Below, one piece after another: positions 1-6,232 of a stretch of DNA of 64,000 bases. Position numbers and translations under genes: made by a program. This DNA comes from JAOUEA01 sp963821935 (GTDB lineage: Bacteria; Actinomycetota; UBA4738; HRBIN12), in contig CAWGFM010000005.1 in NCBI GenBank assembly GCA_963821935.1, forward strand, positions 186,001 through 250,000, given 5' to 3'. The notes below the pieces were generated by a model. The model was not told where the DNA came from, ran no database searches, and was given only the letters and a program-made list of their open reading frames with translations. Position 1 is the stretch's first letter; every line of letters begins with the position of its first letter.

Positions 1-2
1 TC

Positions 3-401
3 TTCGAAGGCACTTCTCCGCAGCAACTCGAAGCACTGGCTGCGGTTGTATCCGAGGAACGGGTTGAACCGGGGGCGGCGGTGATCCGCGAAGGCGACGA
101 GCCAGACGATCTGTTCGCGATCGTTGCTGGCACCCTCGATGTCCACACGGGTGAGGGTGTCGACGAACGGGTGATCGCGAGGCTGGACGATGGCGACTAC
201 TTCGGCGAGATCGGTTTGCTGGACAGGCGCCCGCGGACCGCGACCGTCATCGCGACGACCCACTGCGTGCTCTACCGGATCCCGGGCGAGGACTTCCTGC
301 GGATCGTGAACGAGGGACCCCGACTATCCCCCACCCTTGTCTCCGTGGTCGCGAACAGGCTGGCGGCCTCGAACCCGTACGACGAGCTGGGTCACTCCTA
401 G
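3..401 (+). CDS. Cyclic-nucleotide-binding domain protein, C-terminal part
   Basis: The gene begins outside the window; the frame is open from base 3 and gives 132 residues. The visible part is a Crp-type ligand-binding beta-barrel. It shows the glycine-rich strands (DDLFAIVAGTLDV) and a phosphate-binding cassette, FGEIGLLDRRPRTATV, with the Glu and Arg that contact the cyclic phosphate in this family. No helix-turn-helix follows before the stop, so this is the terminal sensor domain of something longer (a transporter, kinase or protease is possible) rather than a complete Crp regulator. It is followed by a hairpin at 404-435 that mainly serves the opposite strand. Whether cAMP, cGMP or another ligand binds cannot be told. 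Confidence 0.85.
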   Translation, partial: FEGTSPQQLEALAAVVSEERVEPGAAVIREGDEPDDLFAIVAGTLDVHTGEGVDERVIARLDDGDYFGEIGLLDRRPRTATVIATTHCVLYRIPGEDFLRIVNEGPRLSPTLVSVVANRLAASNPYDELGHS

Positions 402-403
402 CA

Positions 404-435
404 AGCGAAAAGCCGCCCGAGGGCGGCCTCTCGCT
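404..435 (-). terminator. Intrinsic terminator of the repeat-protein gene
   Basis: A 7-base stem GCCGCCC/GGGCGGC (412-418 with 421-427) is extended outward by AGCGA (404-408) and TCGCT (431-435). Read on the minus strand the core stem is followed by TTTTCGCT, so it works best as a terminator for the minus-strand repeat gene ending at 462. It may also stop plus-strand readthrough from the gene ending at 401. Confidence 0.7.
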
Positions 436-461
436 GAGTGTCCAGTCTCGTTCTCTTGGAC

Positions 462-869
462 CTAGCCCTCGGTGTCGTCTTCGGCGAGACGGGGGCCCCT
501 GAGCTGCTGACCCTCGGTGTCGTCTTCGGCGAGACGGGGGCCCCTGAGCTGCTGACCCTCGGTGTCGTCTTCGGCGAGACGGGGGCCCCTGAGCTGCTGA
601 CCCTCGGTGTCGTCTTCGGCGAGACGGGGGTTCCTGAGCTTCTGGCCCTCGGCGTCGTCTTCGGCGAGACGGGGGTTCCTGAGCTTCTGGCCCTCGGCGT
701 CGTCTTCGGCGAGACGGGGGTTCCTGAGCTTCTGGCCCTCGGCGTCGTCTTCGGCGAGACGGGGGTTCCTGAGCTTCTGGCCCTCGGCGTCTTCCTCGTC
801 CAGCCTCGGGTGGCGCCGCTGCTGACCCTCAGCGTCATCCTGGCCTTCGCGGATCTCCTGGTCCGACAT
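462..869 (-). CDS. Small acidic 15-residue tandem-repeat protein
   Basis: A 135-residue protein starting MSDQEIRE, then made almost only of 15-residue units: one divergent unit ending RRHPRL, one DEED variant, three AEDDAEGQKLRNPRL, three AEDDTEGQQLRGPRL, and a final half unit AEDDTEG. The start is well supported: AAGGAGG lies 6 bases before the ATG. Of the overlapping frames through the repeat, only this one has such a site, and its third codon positions are nearly all G or C. There is no signal peptide, membrane segment or cysteine. Each unit couples an acidic patch (EDD) to a basic patch (LRNPRL), so the chain alternates in charge. I do not recognise a characterised family; small actinobacterial proteins with repeated acidic-x-EG-x-x-x-R motifs resemble it from memory. 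It is divergent from the GAF/subtilisin pair, which could act on it. A multi-unit peptide precursor or a disordered protective protein are both possible. Confidence 0.8.
   Translation of the reverse strand: MSDQEIREGQDDAEGQQRRHPRLDEEDAEGQKLRNPRLAEDDAEGQKLRNPRLAEDDAEGQKLRNPRLAEDDAEGQKLRNPRLAEDDTEGQQLRGPRLAEDDTEGQQLRGPRLAEDDTEGQQLRGPRLAEDDTEG
471..830. repeat. 45-bp tandem repeat array inside the small acidic protein gene
   Basis: Seven near-identical 45-bp units run from 471 to 785 (starts 471, 516, 561, 606, 651, 696, 741), with a diverged eighth copy at 786-830. The units fall into two blocks that differ at a few fixed bases (GGGCCCCT against GGTTCCT), three copies of one followed by four of the other. 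This block structure points to recent tandem duplication. The unit is an exact multiple of three and therefore keeps frame. Confidence 0.95.
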
Positions 870-992
870 GTCGACCCTCCTTCTGGGTGGGAGTCCTTCT
901 TCTGGGACTCACTCTCCTCCTGCATAGTCGTCCGTGCAACCCGCGGTGACTGTCACCTACGCGACAGCGAGGTTGTCGGGTTCTCGACAGGG

Positions 993-1021
993 TTCCGATG
1001 CATACCATCGCGGGGTAGCAT
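993..1021 (+). promoter_or_regulatory. Possible promoter of the GAF-subtilisin pair
   Basis: TTCCGA (993-998) and TAGCAT (1016-1021) are 17 bases apart, 9 bases before the ATG at 1031. The -35 match is poor, so only the -10 is convincing. The predicted leader would be only a few bases long. Confidence 0.35.
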
Positions 1022-1030
1022 CGCCCCTCG

Positions 1031-1777
1031 ATGCCAGACGATTCCCGGACCTTCGACGAGCTGGCGCAAGTGGCCGCAGACCTCGGTCCCGCGATCGAGC
1101 CGCCCGGCTATCAGGACCTGCTGGAATGGATCGCTCGGACCGTCCGCGAGGTCACCGGCGCAGCCGCCGCTTCGATCGCGGTGTTGAACGAGCGCACCGA
1201 GATGCTCACGTTCGTCGCTGCGTCTGGAACAGCGAGCGCACAGGTCGTGGGCATCGAGATGGATGCCGGCAAGGGCATCGCTGGGTGGGCCATCGCATCG
1301 GGCCAGTCGATCACGATCTCGGATGCCCCCAGCGACCCTCGATGGGCGGCCGACGTCGCCGCCAAGACCGGCTACACGCCCAACTCGGTGTTCGCGATCC
1401 CGTTGGAATCCGACGCTGGCATGATGGGAGTCATGGAGATCCTGGACGCCGAGGAGGGCCGGGACCAGGCACATGACGAGTCGCGGTTGGTCTCTTCGCT
1501 GGCGTATCAGGCGGCGGTGGCGATCGAGACGACCAGGCTATTCAGCGACCTCGGACGCGTGCTGTTCCGAGCGGCAGCCAACGCGACCGGCGACGCCGAT
1601 GGCGACCTGAAGGCCGCGCTGGAGCGAACGGCGGAACGCTCCCGAGGCACCACCAAGGAGCTCGCAGAGCTCTTGGAGCTCTTCCACGAGATCGGACGGC
1701 TCGGCTCGGGCGAACGTGCCGCGGCCACCGACCTGCTGTACACCTTCCTGGAATACGCGCAGGGGAACCGGGGCTAG
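1031..1777 (+). CDS. GAF-domain sensor protein
   Basis: A 248-residue cytosolic protein. Residues about 25-170 form a GAF domain: a helix (LLEWIARTVREVTGAAAASI), then the typical GKGIAGWAIASG loop and the closing PLESDAGMMGVMEILD and AYQAAVAIE helix. The remaining 75 residues are helical and charged with no kinase, cyclase or DNA-binding motif. The stop is followed after 3 bases by the ATG of the subtilisin-like gene, so the two are translationally coupled. The natural reading is that it senses a small molecule or redox state and controls the protease or another partner; the ligand is unknown. A TAGCAT box lies 9 bases before the start. Confidence 0.85.
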   Translation: MPDDSRTFDELAQVAADLGPAIEPPGYQDLLEWIARTVREVTGAAAASIAVLNERTEMLTFVAASGTASAQVVGIEMDAGKGIAGWAIASGQSITISDAPSDPRWAADVAAKTGYTPNSVFAIPLESDAGMMGVMEILDAEEGRDQAHDESRLVSSLAYQAAVAIETTRLFSDLGRVLFRAAANATGDADGDLKAALERTAERSRGTTKELAELLELFHEIGRLGSGERAAATDLLYTFLEYAQGNRG

Positions 1778-1780
1778 CCC

Positions 1781-2593
1781 ATGCGACCCGCATGGTCGTG
1801 GGCGTTCCAACCGGGAGCCCTGCATGAAGTGGACATCGACCTCCCCCACCAGATCACGCCGGAATGGGCCTGGGGCGAGAGCACCGGCCGTGGTGTCAAG
1901 GTGGCGGTGCTTGACTCAGGGATCGATGCGTCGCACCCGTGGGTTCGATCGGTCGAGGGCGGCGTCGCGCTGGAGTACGATCCCGAAGCCGCCGGCGGCG
2001 TTCGCTTCGACGAAGCTCCTCACGAGGACCTGTTCGGACACGGCACGGCATGCGCCGGCATCATCCGCACGCTGGCACCCGACTGCGAGATCCACAGCGT
2101 GCGCGTGCTGGGCAGCAAGCTCACAGGCAAGGGCTTCGTGTTCGCGGCCGGCCTTGACTGGGCCCTGCGGGAGGGCATGCATGTCGTGAACCTGTCGTTG
2201 TCGACGGGGAAGCGCGACTATTACTCGGTGTTCCACCGGCTCGCTGACGAAGCGGCGTTCAAGCGCGTGATGCTGGTGTGCGCCATCAACAACATGCCAG
2301 GACTCAGCTTTCCCGCCCAGTACTCGTCGGTGTTCTCGGTCGCCTCACACGAGAACGTCGACGACCCGATGGCGTTCGACTTCAACCCATCGCCACCGGC
2401 GGAATGGGGAGCGCCGGGCATCGACATCGAGGTGCCTTGGCTGGATCGCAAGACCATCGTGGCCACCGGCAACTCCTTCGCGGCGCCGCACATCTCTGGC
2501 ATCCTGGCCCTGATCCTGTCGAAGCATCCGGAGCTCACTCCGTTCCAAGCCAAGACCGTGCTGATGGCACTGGCCCGGAACGTTCGCTCGTGA
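1781..2593 (+). CDS. Intracellular subtilisin-like serine protease (S8)
   Basis: 270 residues with a complete subtilase triad: Asp45 in VAVLDSGID, His87 in FGHGTACAG and Ser232 in GNSFAAPHISG, plus an asparagine pair (AINNMPG, 170-171) where the oxyanion-hole Asn sits. There is no signal peptide and no long propeptide: the catalytic domain starts after only about 35 residues. It therefore resembles intracellular subtilisins, which act on cytosolic proteins or peptides. It is coupled to the GAF gene 3 bases upstream, suggesting regulated proteolysis. The divergently encoded repeat protein, with its regularly spaced PRL-AEDD junctions, is an attractive substrate, but that is inference. Confidence 0.88.
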   Translation: MRPAWSWAFQPGALHEVDIDLPHQITPEWAWGESTGRGVKVAVLDSGIDASHPWVRSVEGGVALEYDPEAAGGVRFDEAPHEDLFGHGTACAGIIRTLAPDCEIHSVRVLGSKLTGKGFVFAAGLDWALREGMHVVNLSLSTGKRDYYSVFHRLADEAAFKRVMLVCAINNMPGLSFPAQYSSVFSVASHENVDDPMAFDFNPSPPAEWGAPGIDIEVPWLDRKTIVATGNSFAAPHISGILALILSKHPELTPFQAKTVLMALARNVRS

Positions 2594-2609
2594 GGCTCTG
2601 GACGCTCGG

Positions 2610-3302
2610 CTAGCGTTCGCCGCGGTGTCGGAGGGCATCCAGATCCAGGATGGCGACCTCTCGGCCGCGATGCTCGAGGAAACCCCGGGTCTCGAACGTC
2701 CTCAGGATCTGGTTCACACTCTGGCGGGAGCCACCGACCATCTCGGCCAGCTCGGTTTGGGTGAGCGGGAGCTCCAGAATCGTGACGCCGCCGTCTGCGC
2801 GCCCATCTCGCTCGGCGAGATGCACGAGGCACTTCGCCACGCGGCCGGCCAGATCGAGGAACACGAGGTCGCTGGCCTGCTCCGTGATGCGTCGCGCCAG
2901 GCTTCCCAGCGCGCGGAGCATCGAGTCGGCCACGGCCGGATTCCTGTGCACGGAGTCAAGGAGCGTCGTGCGATCGAGCGAGACCAGGACCGAGGGCTCG
3001 AGCGCGGTCGCCGACGCTGAGCGGCCATGCCCATCGACAGCCGAGAGCTCCCCGAACGCGTCGGGGCGCCGCAGCGTCGCCATGACCATCTCTTCGCCGT
3101 CGCCCGATGAGACCCAGACCTTCACCAAGCCTTCGGCAACGACGTACAGCGTGTCGCCCAAGTCTCCCTGATAGAAAACCGTGCGGCCCTTCTCGAACGA
3201 GCGTCGCACGGCTCGCTCCCCGAGGTAGGCGAGCGTCTTCGGATCGAGGCCGGAGAAGAGCGATGAGTTGGACAGCAACTGCCCGTTCTCCTCGACCGTC
3301 AT
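2610..3302 (-). CDS. Crp/Fnr-family transcriptional regulator
   Basis: 230 residues. The N-terminal cyclic-nucleotide-type barrel covers about 10-125 (FSGLDPKTLAYLG, GDTLYVVAEGLVKVW, FGELSAVDGHGRSASATA). A dimerisation helix follows, then a winged helix with recognition region LTQTELAEMVGGSRQSVNQIL at about 178-198. The cassette reads GELSAVDGHGRSASA, with Arg kept at the position that contacts the cyclic phosphate in CAP. There is no N-terminal cysteine cluster, so it is not an oxygen-sensing FNR. It lies 72 bp downstream of the 3-hydroxyacyl-CoA dehydrogenase on the same strand and may share its transcript. Its 3' end converges on the subtilisin gene with only 16 bp between. Confidence 0.9.
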   Translation of the reverse strand: MTVEENGQLLSNSSLFSGLDPKTLAYLGERAVRRSFEKGRTVFYQGDLGDTLYVVAEGLVKVWVSSGDGEEMVMATLRRPDAFGELSAVDGHGRSASATALEPSVLVSLDRTTLLDSVHRNPAVADSMLRALGSLARRITEQASDLVFLDLAGRVAKCLVHLAERDGRADGGVTILELPLTQTELAEMVGGSRQSVNQILRTFETRGFLEHRGREVAILDLDALRHRGER

Positions 3303-3374
3303 GCGCCGAAGGCTGCCACGCCGTCGCCCGGTCGCGCAAGCTCGTATCCCCAGGCCCCACCAACGGCGGCGAGG

Positions 3375-4235
3375 TCAGCCATAGTCGTAGAACCCTCGGC
3401 CGCTCTTCTTGCCGAGGTAGCCGGCCTCCACCATGCGTCGGAGCCGGGGCGGCGGAGCGTACTGGGGGTCGCCGAACTCCGAATACAAGACTTCGGCGAT
3501 CTGCAACACGGTGTCGAGCCCGATGAAGTCCGCGAGCGACAGCGGGCCCATGGGGTGTCTCATGCCCAGGGTCATGGCGGTGTCGATGTCTTCCCGCGTG
3601 GCGAACCCCTGGTCGTAGAGGCGGATGGCCGCGCACACGTACGGGATCACCAGCCGGTTCACGATGAACCCGGCCTGATCGCTCGCCACCACCACGGTCT
3701 TGCCCAACCGCTCCCCGAGCCCACGCGCGAACGCCACGGTCTCCTCGCTCGTGGATAACGACGGCGTCAGCTCGAGCAGGTCCATCACCGGTGGCGGGTT
3801 GAAGAAGTGCATGCCGATCACCCGATCCGGGCGACCGGTGGCTGCACCCAGCGTCGCGATGGGGATGGACGAGGTGTTCGATGCGAGCACCACCGCATCG
3901 CCGACCACACGGTCGAGCTCTGCGAACGTCGCGAGCTTCACCGCGGGGTCCTCCGTGGCGGCTTCGATGACGAGATCCACGTCGCGGAAGGAAGCGGTGT
4001 CGGTGGTGCCGCGGGCTCGGCCGATGATCGCCTCGCACTCGTCGGCGTCGAGCTTGCCGCGTTCGACCGCCCGGCCGGTGGAGGCCTCGATCCGTGCGTG
4101 GCCCGCCGCCACCAGTTCGTCCGTGGGCTCGAGGAACACCACCTCGATGCCGGCCCGCGCCAGGACCTCCACGATGCCCGAGCCCATGAGCCCGCACCCC
4201 ACGACCCCGGCGGTTCGAACATCTTCCGGTTCCAC
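3375..4235 (-). CDS. 3-hydroxybutyryl-CoA (3-hydroxyacyl-CoA) dehydrogenase
   Basis: 286 residues, the usual length of the single-function short enzyme. It oxidises (S)-3-hydroxyacyl-CoA to 3-oxoacyl-CoA with NAD(P) in beta-oxidation or butyrate-type metabolism. The Rossmann motif GVVGCGLMGSGIVEVLARAG is at about 10-29. The catalytic histidine is in IGMHFFNPPPVMDLLEL. The C-terminal dimerisation domain carries the family pattern GFIVNRLVIP, LGMRHPMGPLSLADFIGLD and GKKSGRGFYDY. Translation probably starts at a GTG (4233-4235). It is divergent from the membrane gene at 4295. Confidence 0.93.
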   Translation of the reverse strand: MEPEDVRTAGVVGCGLMGSGIVEVLARAGIEVVFLEPTDELVAAGHARIEASTGRAVERGKLDADECEAIIGRARGTTDTASFRDVDLVIEAATEDPAVKLATFAELDRVVGDAVVLASNTSSIPIATLGAATGRPDRVIGMHFFNPPPVMDLLELTPSLSTSEETVAFARGLGERLGKTVVVASDQAGFIVNRLVIPYVCAAIRLYDQGFATREDIDTAMTLGMRHPMGPLSLADFIGLDTVLQIAEVLYSEFGDPQYAPPPRLRRMVEAGYLGKKSGRGFYDYG

Positions 4236-4282
4236 GGTCCCCCATCCTGCGCGGCAACGCCTCGCGATGTCAGGCGGAAGCC

Positions 4283-4288
4283 TACAAT
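4283..4288 (+). promoter_or_regulatory. -10 box of a leaderless transcript
   Basis: TACAAT, the best -10 match in the window, ends 6 bases before the ATG at 4295 (CGAGGC between). This places transcription start at or next to the start codon. No -35 match is seen. Confidence 0.6.
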
Positions 4289-4294
4289 CGAGGC

Positions 4295-4882
4295 ATGAGG
4301 CAGGCGCATCCTCGGGCGAGTGCGGCCGTGCTCGGCGTGGCCGGGTTCGGGCTCGTGCTGGGGCACTGGCTCACGTATGCATCCCACGTGCCCGACATAC
4401 ATGAGCGAGCACATGTCCTGGCCCAAACCGGTCACGGCTACCTCCCGGTCGCCTCCCAGTTCGCGGTTCTGGCCGGCATCGCCACGTTCGCCATCGTGTT
4501 CCTCGGGCGGCTGATGCGGCGCGATCGCGGAGCGGTCTCGGCCCTGCGCATCTTCGTCTGGCTGGCCGGGTTCCAGGTCGGAGCGTTCCTGGCCATGGAG
4601 GTGCTGGAGCGCGCGGCCTCCGGTGCGCCGGTCTCGCACCTGTTCCACGGTTCGATCCTGCCCCTGGGCGTGTTCCTGCAGATCGCGATCGCGGCGCTCG
4701 GGGCCATGCTGCTGCGGCTGCTGCTGCGAGTCGCCGACACCATCGCCCATCTGGTCGAAGCGATCCCCCTCCGCCAACCGTCACGGATCTGGGCGATCGT
4801 CGATGCAGGGCGCCTCGGTCCCGACAGCGGGGCCTTCGACGGCGCACCCATCCGAGGTCCTCCCCCGCTCCTCCTCCGCTGA
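4295..4882 (+). CDS. Four-helix membrane protein at the head of the copper operon
   Basis: 195 residues with about four hydrophobic segments (ASAAVLGVAGFGLVLGHW near 8-25, then about 50-70, 85-105 and 120-147). The C-terminal tail of some 45 residues is polar and proline-rich. Histidines lie near the first loop (HWLTYASHVPDIHERAHVL), but no known metal motif is formed. I do not recognise a family. Translation appears leaderless: TACAAT lies 6 bases before the ATG. The copper-related genes follow on the same strand after an 81-bp gap, so it may belong with them; a membrane role in copper handling is only a guess from position. Confidence 0.7.
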   Translation: MRQAHPRASAAVLGVAGFGLVLGHWLTYASHVPDIHERAHVLAQTGHGYLPVASQFAVLAGIATFAIVFLGRLMRRDRGAVSALRIFVWLAGFQVGAFLAMEVLERAASGAPVSHLFHGSILPLGVFLQIAIAALGAMLLRLLLRVADTIAHLVEAIPLRQPSRIWAIVDAGRLGPDSGAFDGAPIRGPPPLLLR

Positions 4883-4963
4883 ACCGAGTGAACCCACCCT
4901 GCTGTCCCGTTCGTGATTCGAACGGTGCTGCGGGTGGGTGCACACGTACGGAAGGAGCACCGT

Positions 4964-5650
4964 ATGCAACACAACATCGGAGCCCGCGCGGCTATGTTCG
5001 CGATGGTCGCCGTCATCCTCACGCTGGCACCCGCCGGCGCCGCGATGGCGCACGGGGATGCCAAGCACGGCGACCTGGAGATGGCGATCGGGTTCGGCAC
5101 CGAACCCGCCTACTCCGGCCAGCCCAACAGCGTGCAGCTGATCCTCGTGCGCGACGGTCAGCCTGTGACCGACCTGAAGGCCGGCGATATGACCGTCGAG
5201 GTCACCTACGCGGAGGAGACGTCCGAGCCCATGGACCTGGAGCCTGACTTCTTCGTGGAGAACGGCCAGCTGGTGTTCGGTGAGGCCGGCGACTACCGAG
5301 CGTGGTTCACGCCGTCCCAGCCGGGCAAGTACAGGTTCCACTTCACGGGCACGGTAGACGGCGAAGAGGTCGACGAGACCATGACCTCGGGACCGGAGAC
5401 CTTCGCCGAGGTGCAGGATCTGTCCGCGAGCGAGTTCCCCGCGGTGAACGCGCCCTCGGGCGATGAGCTGGCTACCCGCATCGAACAGGAAGCCGCACGC
5501 GCCAAGGACGCCGTGGCGGTGGCTCAAGCGGAGGCGGTCAGCGCCAACGACGCTGCCTCGACCGCCCGCACGGTGGCCCTCGTCGGCGTCCTGCTCGGAG
5601 CCATCGGCGTGATCGCGGCGATCATCGCGATCACACGCAGCAGGACCTGA
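4964..5650 (+). CDS. Exported protein with N-terminal histidine and C-terminal membrane anchor
   Basis: 228 residues from the ATG at 4964, which has GGAAGGAG ending 6 bases upstream; an in-frame ATG at 4913 lacks a site. Residues 1-29 are a signal peptide ending GAAMA, so the mature protein would begin with His30 (HGDAKHGDLEM). The beta-sandwich that follows (GFGTEPAYSGQPNSVQL, then MTVEVTY) has the look of the FixH/YtkA-like folds that accompany copper proteins. About residues 170-205 are an Ala-rich coiled coil and 205-225 a single membrane helix. An exposed N-terminal His is also found in the CopC domain two genes on, so both could bind copper outside the membrane; this is inferred. Confidence 0.8.
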   Translation: MQHNIGARAAMFAMVAVILTLAPAGAAMAHGDAKHGDLEMAIGFGTEPAYSGQPNSVQLILVRDGQPVTDLKAGDMTVEVTYAEETSEPMDLEPDFFVENGQLVFGEAGDYRAWFTPSQPGKYRFHFTGTVDGEEVDETMTSGPETFAEVQDLSASEFPAVNAPSGDELATRIEQEAARAKDAVAVAQAEAVSANDAASTARTVALVGVLLGAIGVIAAIIAITRSRT

Positions 5651-5659
5651 GGCGGAGCG

Positions 5660-6232
5660 ATGCTGGCTCATGCGGGCGCGGTCGACGAATCGCTGTCGGT
5701 CGCTCTGCTGTTCGCCGCGCTCTGGGTGGGGTGGGCGGGGTGGTCGCGGCTGCGCGGCCGTGGCTTCGCCCGCTTGTCCACGGGCGGGGCGTACGTGCTG
5801 ATCGCGATCGGGGTCGCCCTCGCGATCAGCGCCGCCGTGGTGCCCCGCGCCCTGCTCCCGCCTACCCCGGCAGGATCGGCGTCTCCCACACCCGGTGGAG
5901 TGCGGCCGTCGTCGACCGCGACCGTGTCGTTCGAGCGCCCTGCGGTGGACCAGCCGGCGACCGGCGACCAGATGGACGTCGTGCTCGACCTGCAGGGAGG
6001 TCGCATCGTCGACACCTCGAGCACGACCCTGACGTCCGACACCGGGCACATCCACCTGCTCGTGGACGGTTCCGTGGTGTCGATGACCTACGGGCTGGTA
6101 CAGACCGTCGACCTCCGTGGCCTCGAGCCCGGTCAACACACGTTGGAGGCCGAGTACGTGGCCGCGGACCACGGACCCTTCGACCCGCGCGTGACCAGCA
6201 CGATCCGGTTCGAGACCGGATCCCCGACGTGA
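5660..6232 (+). CDS. Membrane-anchored protein with a HxHLLVDG beta domain
   Basis: 190 residues: two membrane segments (about 13-30 and 43-62), a Ser/Thr/Pro linker, then an extracytoplasmic beta domain at about 85-190. That domain (GHIHLLVDGSVVSMTYG, LRGLEPGQHTLEAEYV, DHGPFDPRV) is clearly paralogous to the lipoprotein at 8271 and resembles DUF4399-like domains, recalled from memory. The spaced histidines may bind metal. Its stop overlaps the GTG of the CopC-CopD gene by 4 bases (GTGA), so the two are coupled. Function unknown. Confidence 0.78.
   Translation: MLAHAGAVDESLSVALLFAALWVGWAGWSRLRGRGFARLSTGGAYVLIAIGVALAISAAVVPRALLPPTPAGSASPTPGGVRPSSTATVSFERPAVDQPATGDQMDVVLDLQGGRIVDTSSTTLTSDTGHIHLLVDGSVVSMTYGLVQTVDLRGLEPGQHTLEAEYVAADHGPFDPRVTSTIRFETGSPT

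Noticed and set aside
471..830. CRISPR-like array
   Set aside because: The 45-bp units are contiguous with no unique spacers, and they encode a periodic protein.
462..869. Graspetide-type peptide precursor
   Set aside because: Acidic repeated cores would fit, but no ATP-grasp ligase or other known modifying enzyme is nearby.
438..1187. Plus-strand and second minus-strand open frames through the 45-bp repeats (for example 438-1187 and 398-925)
   Set aside because: A repeat whose length is a multiple of three keeps all frames open. Only the minus-strand frame 462-869 has a strong ribosome site, GC-biased third positions and a terminator after it.
2956..4257. Minus-strand open frame (433 codons) over the dehydrogenase and Crp genes
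   Set aside because: Arg/Gly-rich translation typical of an out-of-frame GC-rich shadow; the true genes have family motifs.
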